NCBI RefSeq assembly: GCF_002930645.1
Contig: NZ_PSNW01000002.1
Span: 310,001-374,000, forward strand
Source: Solimonas fluminis
GTDB lineage: Bacteria; Pseudomonadota; Gammaproteobacteria; Nevskiales; Nevskiaceae
Length of the DNA: 64,000 bases
Direction: 5' to 3'
Made by a program: the position numbers and the translations under genes. A model generated the notes under the pieces. The model saw only the letters and a program-made list of their open reading frames with translations. It made no database searches and was not told the origin of the DNA. Shown piece by piece: positions 51,031 to 59,686 of the stretch (the stretch's first letter is position 1; each line of letters opens with the position of its first letter).

Positions 51031-53265
51031 ATGAGCGAGACGAAACATACGTTTTGCCGGATCTGCGAGGCATCCTGCGGCTTGGTGGCCGAGGTGGATC
51101 GCGGCCGGATCGTGGACCTGCGTCCCAACAAGGACCACATCGGCACCGACGGTTTTGCCTGCATGAAGGGGCTGAACCAGCACAGGATGTACGACTCCCC
51201 GGACCGCCTGCAGCATCCGCTCAAGCGCGTCGGCGACCGCTTCGAGCGCATCAGCTGGGAGCAGGCCCTCGCCGAGATTGGTGCCAAGGTGAAGGGCCTG
51301 CGCGCCGTCAGCCCGCATGCCATTTCGATGTACGTCGGCACCGCCGCCGGCTTCAGCCTGCTGCATCCGGTGTTCGCGGAAGCGTTCATGAAGGGCGTGG
51401 GCTCGCGCAGCATGTTCTCGTCGTCCACGCAGGACTGCGCCAACCGCTTCGCCTCCGCCACCGAGATGTACGGCTTCCCCTTCACGCAGCCGGTGGTGGA
51501 CCTGGACCACGTGAAGTACATGCTGATCGTGGGCACCAACCCCATCGTCTCCAAGTGGACCTTCCTGCAGGTGGCCCATCCCGGCAAGCGCCTCAAGGAA
51601 GTGCGCAAGCGCGGCGGCCGCATCGTGGTGGTGGACCCGCGCGAGACGGAAACCGCCAAGGTGGCGGATGCGCACCACTTCATCCGCCCGAACACCGACG
51701 TCTTCTTCTTCCTCTCCTTCCTGCACGAGCTGTTCGCCCAGGGCGGCGTGGACCGCGAGCGCGCCCGGCGCTACATGACGGGCCTTGAAGACGTGGAGCG
51801 CCTGGCCCTGGCCTGGCCGGCGGACAGGACCGCGAGCCTCACCGGCATCGAGCCCGCCGCGCTGAAGGGCATGGTGGCGGACTACATCGCCGCCGGCGCC
51901 TCCGCCATCGTCACCGGCACGGGCCTCGGCATGGGCCGCCACGGCACGCTCGCGCAGTGGATCGCGGATGTCATCAACGCCGTCAGCGGCAACCTGGACC
52001 GCCGCGGCGGCGTGCTGCTGGGCGAGGGCATGTTCGACTTTGCCGCGTATGCCAAGAAGGAAAAGCTGTTCCAGCGCGTGCAGCGCTCGCGCGTCGGCCA
52101 GTTCCGCGAACTCAACGGCGGCTTCCCCGGCGGCATCCTGGCGGACGAAATCCTCAAGCCCGGCCCGGAGCAGATCAAGGCGCTGTTCGTCACCGGCGGC
52201 AACCCGCTGATGACCATGCCCAATGCCGCGCGCCTGCGCCAGGCGCTGGGCCAGCTGGAAATGCTGGTGGTGACCGACATCTACCTCAACGAGACCGCCA
52301 GCCTCGCGCACTACGTGCTGCCCGCCACCTCGCCGCTGGAGCGCGCGGACCTGCCCTTCGTGTTCCCGCTGTTCCTGGGCATGCAGTCGCGCCCATACAT
52401 CGCCGCGACCGACGCGGTGGTGGAGCCTGCCGGCGAGCAGCGCGACGAGGCCACGATCTATACCCAGCTGGCCCGCGCCAGCGGCGTCAGCCTGTTCGGC
52501 GCCAAGCCGCTGCAGTGGATCATGCAGCTCCTGCTCTGGGGCAATGCGCCCTTCCGGCGCGGCAAGCAGCCCTCGTTGCCCATCCGCCTGATCCTGGACC
52601 TGATCCTGCGCTCCGCCAAGCTCGGCAAGTTCAAGGACATCGCCCGCCAACCGCAGGGCCTGCCCTGGCGCGGCGGCCCCAAGCCCGAGAGCTACCTCGG
52701 CAAGCGCGTGGTGACGGACGATGGCAAGGTGCACCTGGCCCCCGAGATGCTGATGCAGCAGACCGCGCGGCTGGAGGGCATCTTCGCCGACGAGAGCGCC
52801 AGCTACGCCCGCGGCGAACTGCGCCTGATCTCCAAGCGCATGCACAGCACGCACAACTCCTGGACGCAGAACATCGCCGAACTCACCAACGGCGAGATGG
52901 GCCAGACCAATTACCTCTACATGCACCCCGAAGACGCGCGCGCCAAGGGCCTGGAGGACAAGTCGGTGGCCGATATCCACTCCCGCACCAACACCATCCG
53001 CCTGCCGGTGAAGCTGCTGGAAACCCTGATGCCCGGCACCGTCGCCATCCCCCACGGCTGGGGCCACCAGCACGCCAAGGGCATGCGTATCGCAAGCAAG
53101 CTCGGCGGCGCCAACGTGAACCTGCTGGCCGCCGATGGGCCGGACGCGGTGGAGTCCGTCTCCGGCATGGCGCACCTCACCGGCATCCCGGTGCGCGTCG
53201 AGCCGGCCAGCGGACCGATCGACCTGGGAAGCTGGACGGGGATTGCGGAAGAGCGGGCGGCGTAG
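51031..53265 (+). CDS. Molybdopterin-dependent oxidoreductase with N-terminal [4Fe-4S] site
   Basis: A 744-residue member of the DMSO-reductase superfamily. The iron-sulphur ligands are C9-X2-C12-X3-C16-X27-C44. Cofactor regions include WEQALAEIGAKVKGL, LIVGTNPIVSKW, VVVDPRETETAKVADAH and the C-terminal GQTNYLYMHPEDARAKGLEDKSVADIHSRTN. The Mo-proximal segment reads SSSTQDCANRFA with Cys136 as a possible ligand; this is uncertain. No Tat signal is present, so it is cytoplasmic, and no electron-transfer subunit is adjacent. Such soluble, single-subunit enzymes are common in proteobacteria with unknown substrates. Confidence 0.93.
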   Translation: MSETKHTFCRICEASCGLVAEVDRGRIVDLRPNKDHIGTDGFACMKGLNQHRMYDSPDRLQHPLKRVGDRFERISWEQALAEIGAKVKGLRAVSPHAISMYVGTAAGFSLLHPVFAEAFMKGVGSRSMFSSSTQDCANRFASATEMYGFPFTQPVVDLDHVKYMLIVGTNPIVSKWTFLQVAHPGKRLKEVRKRGGRIVVVDPRETETAKVADAHHFIRPNTDVFFFLSFLHELFAQGGVDRERARRYMTGLEDVERLALAWPADRTASLTGIEPAALKGMVADYIAAGASAIVTGTGLGMGRHGTLAQWIADVINAVSGNLDRRGGVLLGEGMFDFAAYAKKEKLFQRVQRSRVGQFRELNGGFPGGILADEILKPGPEQIKALFVTGGNPLMTMPNAARLRQALGQLEMLVVTDIYLNETASLAHYVLPATSPLERADLPFVFPLFLGMQSRPYIAATDAVVEPAGEQRDEATIYTQLARASGVSLFGAKPLQWIMQLLLWGNAPFRRGKQPSLPIRLILDLILRSAKLGKFKDIARQPQGLPWRGGPKPESYLGKRVVTDDGKVHLAPEMLMQQTARLEGIFADESASYARGELRLISKRMHSTHNSWTQNIAELTNGEMGQTNYLYMHPEDARAKGLEDKSVADIHSRTNTIRLPVKLLETLMPGTVAIPHGWGHQHAKGMRIASKLGGANVNLLAADGPDAVESVSGMAHLTGIPVRVEPASGPIDLGSWTGIAEERAA

Positions 53266-53332
53266 GCGACGCATACCGCTCTTCCCTGTCGGGAGACAGG
53301 CAAACCGGGCTAAGACTCAGGCACCGTTCCGC

Positions 53333-53369
53333 GGCCGTTCGCCCTGAGCTTGCCGAAGGGTAAATGGCC
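53333..53369. repeat. GTCGAAG-type palindrome
   Basis: GGCCGTTCGCCCT and AGGGTAAATGGCC (53333-53345, 53357-53369) pair with three mismatches around GAGCTTGCCGA. It belongs to the dispersed CTGAGCTTGTCGAAGG family; the core here reads CTTGCCGAAGG. Confidence 0.6.
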
Positions 53370-53462
53370 GCTGACCACAGCTGTGCGATCGCCCTGCTGC
53401 CCTCGCGTCCCATGCGAGAATCCGCCGCCATCCCAACAACGACATCCACGGAAGGAAGATAC

Positions 53463-53864
53463 ATGGCACTCACCGGCGGCTGCTTTTGCGGCCAGATCCG
53501 CTACCAGATCGACCAGCCCCTAGCCCCCGGCCGCAGTTGCCACTGCTCGCGTTGCCGCAAGGTCTTCAGCGGCACCGGCTCTGCCTATGCGGAGGTCGTG
53601 CCCGGCTCCTTCGCCTGGATCGCAGGCGAAGACCAGCTCACGCGATACGAGACCACGCCCGGCTGGGGCATGGGCTTCTGCAAGCGCTGCGGCTCCACGC
53701 TCTGCGGCCTGCACGAAGGCAAGGTCCACGGCGTCACCCTGGGCAGCGTGGACGGCGACCCCGGCGTGCAGATCGAGATGCACCTCTTCGTCGGCTCCAA
53801 GGCGCCTTGGGACCACATCGGCGGCAGCGCACCGCAGTACGCGGAGTTTCCTCCGCAGGGTTGA
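53463..53864 (+). CDS. GFA family glutathione-dependent formaldehyde-activating-like protein
   Basis: A 133-residue zinc-binding Mss4-like fold protein. Cysteine sets are GGCFCGQIRY (residues 7 and 9), CHCSRCRKVF, and GFCKRCGSTL, the pattern of the GFA family. The founding member adds glutathione to formaldehyde, but many GFA proteins have no proven function. ATG 53463 is preceded by AAGGAAG, so an upstream in-frame start is not needed. Confidence 0.93.
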   Translation: MALTGGCFCGQIRYQIDQPLAPGRSCHCSRCRKVFSGTGSAYAEVVPGSFAWIAGEDQLTRYETTPGWGMGFCKRCGSTLCGLHEGKVHGVTLGSVDGDPGVQIEMHLFVGSKAPWDHIGGSAPQYAEFPPQG

Positions 53865-53872
53865 AGAACCCC

Positions 53873-53915
53873 AAAGGCCGTTCGTGCTGAGCTTGTCGAA
53901 GCATGAACGGCCTTT
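53873..53915. repeat. Palindrome after the GFA gene (GTCGAAG type)
   Basis: AAAGGCCGTTCGTGC (53873-53887) and GCATGAACGGCCTTT (53901-53915) pair over 15 bases with one mismatch. The loop contains TGAGCTTGTCGAA. Ends in CCTTTCC, so it may also act as a terminator between convergent genes. Confidence 0.8.
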
Positions 53916-53922
53916 CCAAGCC

Positions 53923-54216
53923 CTAAAGCTCGCCGCACAGCCCCCGCAACAGCACATCACCGGCATCGGAATCCGAAACCAGCACCAGCGCGCGCCCTTG
54001 CCGCACGCGCAGGCGGATTTCGCCCCAGACCAGCAGGCGGCCTTCATCGCCCCTCGCCGCCTGGAACCCGTAGCGCAGCCGCAGCAGCACCCAGGCCTTG
54101 AGCTTGCGCCGGCGTGAGGGGCCGCAATGCAGGACGAGATGGCCATCCGGCATATGGCCCAGATGCGGCGCCGGCCGTTGCGGGATCAGGGGTTGGGAGA
54201 GCGGGAGCGTGAGCAT
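53923..54216 (-). CDS. Hypothetical protein, 97 residues
   Basis: I do not recognise this protein. It has a clear beta-rich pattern with KAWVLLRLRYGFQAARGDEGRLLVWGEIRLRVRQGRALVLVSDSDAGDVLLRGL and a basic turn SRRRKLKAW. No signal or membrane helix. Composition and lack of any better frame in the region favour a real gene. It is convergent with the GFA gene. Confidence 0.5.
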   Translation of the reverse strand: MLTLPLSQPLIPQRPAPHLGHMPDGHLVLHCGPSRRRKLKAWVLLRLRYGFQAARGDEGRLLVWGEIRLRVRQGRALVLVSDSDAGDVLLRGLCGEL

Positions 54217-54350
54217 GCTCCCAGCATCGCCGCCGCCGGTGCCGGTGCCGCGCAGCCCTCGTGCAAATCCCGTGGAATTTCGTGCAGGAATCGTGGAATC
54301 GCACTCGGGCTACTGGCCGCGAGCCGAACGATGAAAGAGCATGGCCCTTC

Positions 54351-54671
54351 ATGGAACCCACCCACTTTCAGGCCATCAAGGCCGCCATCCTCGGCTTCAC
54401 CGAACTGGGCCGCGACGCGCTGCACGTCTACGCCGGCCTCGCCACGCTGTTCCTCTCCGCCCTGGTCCTGCGCAGGCCCCTCCGCTCAAGGCTGCCCTGG
54501 CTCTTCGTTTTGGGAGTGGCCGTGGCGGCAGAGCTGCTGGACCTGTACGACGACAGCGTCACCACCGGCCAGCCGCGCTGGGGAGCCAGCGCGCACGACA
54601 TCCTGAACACCCTGTTCTGGCCCACGGCGATCCTGCTGCTGGCATGGCGGCGCCTGCTGTTCAGGGAGTGA
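54351..54671 (+). CDS. Small membrane protein of unknown function
   Basis: A 106-residue protein with three probable membrane helices (about 18-40 HVYAGLATLFLSALVL, 48-62 LPWLFVLGVAVAAELLDLY, 80-100 ILNTLFWPTAILLLAWRRL). AAELLDLYDD looks conserved in style. I do not recognise a named family. It lies between two minus-strand hypothetical genes. Confidence 0.6.
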   Translation: MEPTHFQAIKAAILGFTELGRDALHVYAGLATLFLSALVLRRPLRSRLPWLFVLGVAVAAELLDLYDDSVTTGQPRWGASAHDILNTLFWPTAILLLAWRRLLFRE

Positions 54672-54690
54672 AGGGGAGACAGCACGCAGG

Positions 54691-55038
54691 CTATCGCCCG
54701 CGGCGAGCGCCTGCGCGGAACGAGGTCAGGGCGATGCAGGCGGGCTGGCGGCGAATGCGCTGCCAGTATTCCTCGCGGGCATCCTCGTCGATCTCCACCA
54801 GGCCGCCATTGAGCTTGTCGCGGCCGTTGTACTTGGGCTCTGCCACCAGGTAAGGCTCGCCGGAGCCGGCATCGAAGCAGTTGTAGTCGCCTTCCTCCGA
54901 CTTGCGCAGCACCGCACCGCGATAGTGGTAGACGCCACAGCGCGAGATGTATTCCACCCAGCCGATGCGGCCCTGTCCTCCGATCGCCTGGGACCGGGGC
55001 TCCATGAACATCAGCTTCCTGGCCAGGCCGCTGGCCAT
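54691..55038 (-). CDS. Partner of the 13-residue repeat protein, unknown function
   Basis: A 115-residue protein. Its N-terminal half includes SRCGVYHYRGAVLRKSEEGD, in which CGVYHYRGAVL resembles one unit of the repeat protein encoded just upstream (GTDGLYHYAGSFL). Further sequence reads FDAGSGEPYLVAEPKYNGRDKLNGGLVEIDEDAREEYWQRIRRQ, with an EYW-rich helix. No signal is seen. Its ATG shares one base with the upstream stop (TGATG), so the two are translated together. The tail is basic. The family is unknown to me. Confidence 0.65.
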   Translation of the reverse strand: MASGLARKLMFMEPRSQAIGGQGRIGWVEYISRCGVYHYRGAVLRKSEEGDYNCFDAGSGEPYLVAEPKYNGRDKLNGGLVEIDEDAREEYWQRIRRQPACIALTSFRAGARRGR

Positions 55039-55529
55039 CAGCAGTCCACTCCTTCCCGGGTGCGCAGTTCTTCCGGCAGACGGAACCAGGGCACCACGTA
55101 CTCCCCGCTCTCCAGCAGGCAGGCGATTTCCAGGTGATACCTGCCATCGTTGCCGAGAAACGATCCGGCATAGTGGTAGAGACCATCGGTGCCGCGGAAG
55201 CAGCCGCGCGGATGGTACCTCCCATCCTGGCCCAGGAAAGCTCCCGGCGGGTGATAGAGCCCGTCCACGCCAATGAAGGAATTCGCCGGATGGTATTGGC
55301 CATCGGCTCCGCGGAAATGATCGCCGGGACGATACAAGCCGTCCCCGAATCTCTGGTATCCCTTGGGGTAGTAACAGCCATCCTGGCCGAGGAATGATCC
55401 CTCGGGGTGGTACCGTGAGTCCACGCCCTTGAAGTAACCCTTGGGGTAGTACTGCCCGTCGTCCCCGAGAATGGAACCGGGCGGGTAGAGGACGCCGTCT
55501 GTGCCTCGCTTGCCCTGCGTGCCGCGCAT
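55038..55529 (-). CDS. Protein of ten 13-residue G-x-D-G-x-Y-H-P repeats
   Basis: A protein of 163 residues (if started at ATG 55529; ATG 55586 adds 19) made largely of ten perfect-length 13-residue units (residues 9-138). The consensus is GxDGxYHPxGxFx, for example GVDGLYHPPGAFL and GQDGRYHPRGCFR. Unit length never varies, though several positions do (FGDG, GVDS, DHFR). The C-terminus is LESGEYVVPWFRLPEELRTREG. No signal is seen. The Asp-Gly turns and alternate aromatics suggest a beta-hairpin or solenoid stack. I know of no named family with this unit; MORN and WG repeats are longer. It is coupled to 54691-55038. Confidence 0.8.
   Translation of the reverse strand: MRGTQGKRGTDGVLYPPGSILGDDGQYYPKGYFKGVDSRYHPEGSFLGQDGCYYPKGYQRFGDGLYRPGDHFRGADGQYHPANSFIGVDGLYHPPGAFLGQDGRYHPRGCFRGTDGLYHYAGSFLGNDGRYHLEIACLLESGEYVVPWFRLPEELRTREGVDC
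55116..55505 (-). repeat. Ten 39-base coding repeats
   Basis: The DNA for residues 9-138 of the repeat protein, ten units of 39 bases each. The units differ enough in DNA that the array is old rather than a recent slip. The conserved columns are Gly1, Asp3, Gly4, Tyr6, Pro8, Phe12. Confidence 0.85.
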
Positions 55530-55826
55530 GATGGGCTTCACCCTTTTGTGCGGGCCGGGAGGCGCGCGAGACCCACTATCGCACATCCGCTTCTACGCAG
55601 CGCCTTGCGTTGCAGGGGCGCAGAGTGAGCAACACGCGCCCGCGCGTCCGAACGTGGTCGGCCCAACCGGCATACACTGCCACTACCGCGCTCCGGCGGG
55701 CGTTCTTCACCGGATATCCGCATGGCTGATCACGCCGGAAGACGGCCCTGCTTCGGATTTCCCTTCTCCTCGGCGGTACGCGCATCACCGCCATGCGCGC
55801 GGCAGCCGGCTCGATACCGTCGGGCT

Positions 55827-56660
55827 TCAAGGGGCGGCTCCGGCCGGGTGGGGTCTAGGCATTTCTTCCGTCCACGTCCTGAACGACTCGAGCACATGGG
55901 GGCCGTAGCTGGTCGTGATCGCGACATCGGCCGCATCCCGCCCCCGGGCGATGAGGATGCGGCCGATGCGCCGTTGATTGTTTCGCGGATCGAAGCTGTG
56001 CCAGGCACCACCGAGGAAGACCTCGATGGAACCTGCGAAATCCATGGGAGCATCCACGGCAGGCACGCCGATATCGCCCAGGTAGCCCGTGCAGTAGCGG
56101 GCCGGGATGTTGAGGCAGCGGCAGAACGTGATGGCGAGATGGGCGTAGTCGCGGCAGACGCCGGTACCTTCCTTGTACGTTTCCCAGGCAGTCTTCGTCG
56201 GCCGCGCGTACTGATAGCCGAAGCGCACATGCTGATGGACGTAGTCGCACACGGCCTGGACGCGCGGCCAACCCAGTGGCGTGGGTCCGAACAGCTTCCA
56301 GGCGATATCCGTGAACAGGTCCGTCTCGCAGTACCGGCTGCCGAGGAGATAGACCAGGACCTCCTGCGGCAGGGTCTCCACGGTGTGCTGCAGCGCATCG
56401 GCCACCATGGGCTCCGGCAGGCCGCTGTCCCGGATCACGCCGTCGCCCGTCAGCAGCAGGCGCCCCTCGGGCGCGACGATGCGGCTGCACCAGTTGCCGA
56501 AGCCGTCGCGGTACATGTTCACCGGCACGGCGGGTTCCGAGCGCAGATGGTCCGGGCAGACCAAGTCGGACACACGCGTATGGTGGACGTGCACGTTGAG
56601 GATCATCGGCGTCCTCCTCGGGCACCGATAGATGAACTCGTAGCCGAAGTGGATCAGCAT
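55827..56660 (-). CDS. Transglutaminase-like protein with altered triad
   Basis: A 277-residue protein with an N-terminal beta domain (MILNVHVHHTRVSDLV...DGFGNWCSRIVAPEG) and a transglutaminase-like core. The nucleophile motif is GTGVCRDYAHL (Cys169) and the acid motif GGAWHSFDP (Asp224). Where the family usually has His (DFHAW) this reads MDFAGSIEVFLGG (Ala209), so the triad is incomplete unless His221 substitutes. It may be a binding protein or use another base. It follows the amidohydrolase gene by 15 bases in the same unit. Confidence 0.85.
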   Translation of the reverse strand: MLIHFGYEFIYRCPRRTPMILNVHVHHTRVSDLVCPDHLRSEPAVPVNMYRDGFGNWCSRIVAPEGRLLLTGDGVIRDSGLPEPMVADALQHTVETLPQEVLVYLLGSRYCETDLFTDIAWKLFGPTPLGWPRVQAVCDYVHQHVRFGYQYARPTKTAWETYKEGTGVCRDYAHLAITFCRCLNIPARYCTGYLGDIGVPAVDAPMDFAGSIEVFLGGAWHSFDPRNNQRRIGRILIARGRDAADVAITTSYGPHVLESFRTWTEEMPRPHPAGAAP

Positions 56661-56675
56661 GCGGCGTCCGCAGGT

Positions 56676-57530
56676 TCAGGAGCGGGAATGCGCACCGGCG
56701 TTCCCCGCCCCGGTGGGCAGAAGCGGAAAGCGGTCCGCCAGGGGCAGAAGGCCCTGCGCCAGCCTGGCCGCCCATTGCTGCTGTCCGGCCGTGTCGGCGA
56801 TCAGGTCCTGGCGGATTTCGATGAGCACGTGCGGCAGCCCCCGCCGTTCGGCATGCTGCGGAATCGAATAGTCCGTTTCGTCCCCCAGCGCATAGGGTTC
56901 GTTGCAGCCCAGGACAATGCCCTTGTCGCTCTGCAGGGAGGCCGCCAGAGCCTCGGCCGCGCGCGCATCCTGGCGGGAGAGCAGGCCCACGTGCCATGGC
57001 CGCGCCACGCCGTGCAGCATCGGCGTGAAGCTGTGCAGGGACACCAGCAATGTCGGCAGGCCGAGGCGACGGCGCTCGTCGAGCGCGCTGCCGATCCGGT
57101 CATGATAGGGGTGAAAGATTTCCTGCGCCCGCATCGAGGCCTCTTCGCGTCGCATCCGCCAGTTGCCGGGGATGGCGCAGCCGTCGCTCGTCTCCACGAT
57201 CGACTCCGCGCTCCGCAGCGGGCGGTTGCAGTCGATCACCAGGCGCGAATAGGGCTGCAGGATCAAGGGTGCCTGCAGCAGCTCGGCAAGCCGCCTCGCC
57301 ACTTCCGCCGCGCCGATGTCCCAACCGATATGCCGCTCCAGGTCCTTCGCCCGCAAGCCCAGGCCGGCGAGCCTTCGCGGCACGCTGAATCCGGCATGGT
57401 CGCAAAGCAGCAGGAACGATCCCTCGGCCGTGCTGCCGATCACCTGCAAGGGGCGGGGATCGCCCTGCGTCAGCAGGCCGGGGGTCTCGCTGCGCATGTA
57501 CTGGAGCTTCGACTTTCTCGACTGGAGCAT
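56676..57530 (-). CDS. N-formylglutamate amidohydrolase-like protein
   Basis: A 284-residue zinc hydrolase of the FGase family. Motifs include FLLLCDHAGFSVPRRL, HIGWDIGAAEVARRL, SRLVIDCNRPL, LLVSLHSFTPML and the C-terminal CNEPYALGDETDYSIPQHAERRGLPHVLIEIRQDLI. These match the family throughout. ATG 57497 is an alternative start. It lies between a 63-residue gene and the transglutaminase-like gene. As a general role it could remove an acyl or amide group from a modified peptide or amino acid. Confidence 0.88.
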   Translation of the reverse strand: MLQSRKSKLQYMRSETPGLLTQGDPRPLQVIGSTAEGSFLLLCDHAGFSVPRRLAGLGLRAKDLERHIGWDIGAAEVARRLAELLQAPLILQPYSRLVIDCNRPLRSAESIVETSDGCAIPGNWRMRREEASMRAQEIFHPYHDRIGSALDERRRLGLPTLLVSLHSFTPMLHGVARPWHVGLLSRQDARAAEALAASLQSDKGIVLGCNEPYALGDETDYSIPQHAERRGLPHVLIEIRQDLIADTAGQQQWAARLAQGLLPLADRFPLLPTGAGNAGAHSRS

Positions 57531-57541
57531 CAGGGTGGCGA

Positions 57542-57733
57542 TCAGGATGCGGCGTCCGGTGTCTTCGCCGGGGCGGCTGCGGATCGCGGCGCAAAGGCAC
57601 CGCGCATCCAGGCCGCGGTATGGACGCCATCAGTCGCCCTCTTGTCCGTAATGAGGCTGAAGGTCATCGTGTCGTTGGCCGGAACGGCTTGTGCACGGCG
57701 ACTCAGGGTTCCCATGGAGATATTGAACTTCAT
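57542..57733 (-). CDS. 63-residue protein at the head of the amidohydrolase/transglutaminase unit
   Basis: ATG 57733 opens a 63-codon gene (start KFNISMGTLSRRAQAVPAND) with an Ala/Pro-rich C-terminus. It ends 11 bases before the amidohydrolase start. No signal peptide, no cysteines. It might be a small regulator or a substrate peptide for the two enzymes that follow, or only a chance frame. The position on the same message is the main support. Confidence 0.5.
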   Translation of the reverse strand: MKFNISMGTLSRRAQAVPANDTMTFSLITDKRATDGVHTAAWMRGAFAPRSAAAPAKTPDAAS

Positions 57734-57948
57734 CTTGAGGCCGCCTCTTGGAGGATGTCGCGTGGGTGAGGTGCGCAGGCACCGGCAAGCCTCCCACCGT
57801 AAGCTACCCCTGGAGCAGCGTCTGCGCGATAACGAACTTATGGCGGCAGGCTTTTGTCTACGTAGGGAATTCCCAATCCCGGCCCGCCGCCGCGAGGCCA
57901 GTGCAATGGAGCGACATGCGTAGAAGCTGCCCCGGGGTAGGTCACGCC

Positions 57949-58659
57949 ATGGCATCGCATCCGCTGCAGAACCGGCTGCTCCGTGCCTTGCCCCCGCGGG
58001 AACGCGAACGTCTCTTTCCCCAGCTCAGCCTGGTGTCGCTGCTTCCCGGCGCGACGCTGCACGAACAGGCGGAAGTGCTGAGCCACCTCTACTTTCCTAT
58101 CGATTCCATCGTCAGCCTCCTGCGCGTCATGAAGGATGGCGCCACCGCGCAGTTGGCCCTGGCCGGCAATGAGGGCGTGGTGGGCATCGGCCTTTTCCTG
58201 GGGCAGCCGGCCGCCACCAGCCGCGCCGTAGTGCAGAGCGCCGGGCATGCCTATCGCCTGGAGCGTAGCCGGCTGCGCGAAGAGCTGAGCCTGGAAGGTG
58301 GATTGCGGGCATTGCTTCAGGAGTACACGGGACGCCTGCTGGCGCAGATATCCCAAACCGCCGCCTGCACCCGTCACCATTCGGTTCACCAGCAATTCTG
58401 CCGCTGGCTGCTGATGAGCCTGGACCGCCTGCCGGGCAGCGAGCTGGTCATGACCCAGGAACTGCTCGCCACAACGCTCGGCGTGCGACGCGAGCGGCTG
58501 ACCGAGGCCGCCAGCAAGCTGCAGGCCGCCGGCCTGATTCGCTACAGCCGCGGCCGCATCACCGTTCTGGACCGTCCGCGCCTGGAACAGGCTTCCTGCG
58601 AATGCTACGGATCGAACCAGAGCTCATCCGCCCCGCATCTCTGCGCTGCTGCGATCTGA
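57949..58659 (+). CDS. Crp/Fnr family transcriptional regulator
   Basis: A 236-residue regulator: cyclic-nucleotide-binding fold (LVSLLPGATLHEQAEVLSHLYFPIDSIVSLL... GNEGVVGIGLFLGQPAATSRAVVQSAGHAYRL) and a winged helix at the C-terminus (MTQELLATTLGVRRERLTEAASKLQAAGLIRYSRGRITVLDR). It lacks Fnr cysteines. ATG 57949 is chosen at LQNRLLRALPPRERERLF. It is divergent from the 63-residue/amidohydrolase unit over a 215-base gap, so it may control that unit. Confidence 0.92.
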   Translation: MASHPLQNRLLRALPPRERERLFPQLSLVSLLPGATLHEQAEVLSHLYFPIDSIVSLLRVMKDGATAQLALAGNEGVVGIGLFLGQPAATSRAVVQSAGHAYRLERSRLREELSLEGGLRALLQEYTGRLLAQISQTAACTRHHSVHQQFCRWLLMSLDRLPGSELVMTQELLATTLGVRRERLTEAASKLQAAGLIRYSRGRITVLDRPRLEQASCECYGSNQSSSAPHLCAAAI

Positions 58660-58760
58660 TCCGTTCGCAAGAGCAGGCGCATGCTTCACCAGTCGCGCGG
58701 AACTTTCCAACCGGCTCCTGCCCATCTGCTACGCTCCGCCTCGAGCCAACCGGGGGAGAC

Positions 58761-59501
58761 ATGGCACTCAAGATCATCGGCGTCGGCTTCGGCCGCACGG
58801 GGACGGAATCGCTCTACACCGCGCTGAACCAGCTCGGCTTGCCCTGCTACCACATGTTCGAGGTGGTCAAGAACAAGGCCAACAAGACCCACATCGACTT
58901 CTGGCTCAAGGTTGCCCGCTCAGAGCCCGGCACCCAACATGACTGGGAGCAGGTGTTCTCCCGCTACACCGCCGCCGTGGACAACCCCGCCTGTGTCGTC
59001 TGGCGCGAGCTGATGGCCGCGTACCCGGACGCCAAGGTGATCCTCACCCTGCATCCCAAGGGACCGCAGGCCTGGCATGAGAGCACCATGGAGACGATCT
59101 ATTTCACCGAGAACCAGTGGCAGTTCCAGGTGCTGCGGGCCGTTACGCCCTTCGGCAGCAAGTTCGGCGAGATGACGCGCAAGCTCATCTGGCAGCGCGG
59201 CCACCAGAACACGATCACCAACCGCGAGAAGGCTATCGCCTACTACCGGCAGCACATCGAGACCATCAAGGCCGAAGTCCCCGCGGACAAGCTGCTGATC
59301 TTCTCGGCCGACCAGGGCTGGAACCCGCTCTGCGAATTCATCGGCAAGCCGGTGCCCACGACACCATTCCCCAACATCAACAGCCGCGCCCAGTTCCAGA
59401 AGATCAAGGGCGAGATGTCTAAGGGGGCTTACGTCATCATGGCGGCGGTAGCAGTCGCGGCAGGTGCCTTGATTTACGGGCTCTCACAGCTGCTGGGTTA
59501 G
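58761..59501 (+). CDS. Sulfotransferase-like protein (Sulfotransfer_4 type)
   Basis: A 246-residue protein with the PAPS-binding-like loop GVGFGRTGTESLYTALNQLG (about 7-26) and AYPDAKVILTLHPKGPQAWHEST. It lies in the group PF17784 of small sulfotransferases. A hydrophobic C-terminal helix (AYVIMAAVAVAAGALIYGLSQLLG, about 222-245) would anchor it to the membrane. The acceptor is unknown. GGGGGAGAC before ATG 58761 is a good site. Confidence 0.9.
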   Translation: MALKIIGVGFGRTGTESLYTALNQLGLPCYHMFEVVKNKANKTHIDFWLKVARSEPGTQHDWEQVFSRYTAAVDNPACVVWRELMAAYPDAKVILTLHPKGPQAWHESTMETIYFTENQWQFQVLRAVTPFGSKFGEMTRKLIWQRGHQNTITNREKAIAYYRQHIETIKAEVPADKLLIFSADQGWNPLCEFIGKPVPTTPFPNINSRAQFQKIKGEMSKGAYVIMAAVAVAAGALIYGLSQLLG

Positions 59502-59570
59502 TGCCGCTTTCGTGCCCCTCTCTTGCGGAAAAGGGGCAAGGCGAGCAGGGAAGGTTGAATGTGTTAGCTG

Positions 59571-59609
59571 CACCGTTCGCCCAGAACCTGTCGAAGGGTG
59601 AATGCGGTG
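59571..59609. repeat. GTCGAAG-type palindrome
   Basis: CACCGTTCGCCC...GGGTGAATGCGGTG around AGAACCTGTCGAA. It is a degenerate copy of the CTGAGCCTGTCGAAGGG family near the AT-richer gene at 59687. Confidence 0.6.
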
Positions 59610-59686
59610 ACACGCATCGCAGACGACTTAACCTGACAATCAATTCAGGTTGCCTGCCATCGCAAGGCTCCACTATTGTCGCTCTC

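Noticed and set aside
55116-55505. CRISPR-like array
   Set aside because: The 39-base periodicity is coding (13 residues), without constant repeats and unique spacers, and no cas gene is present.
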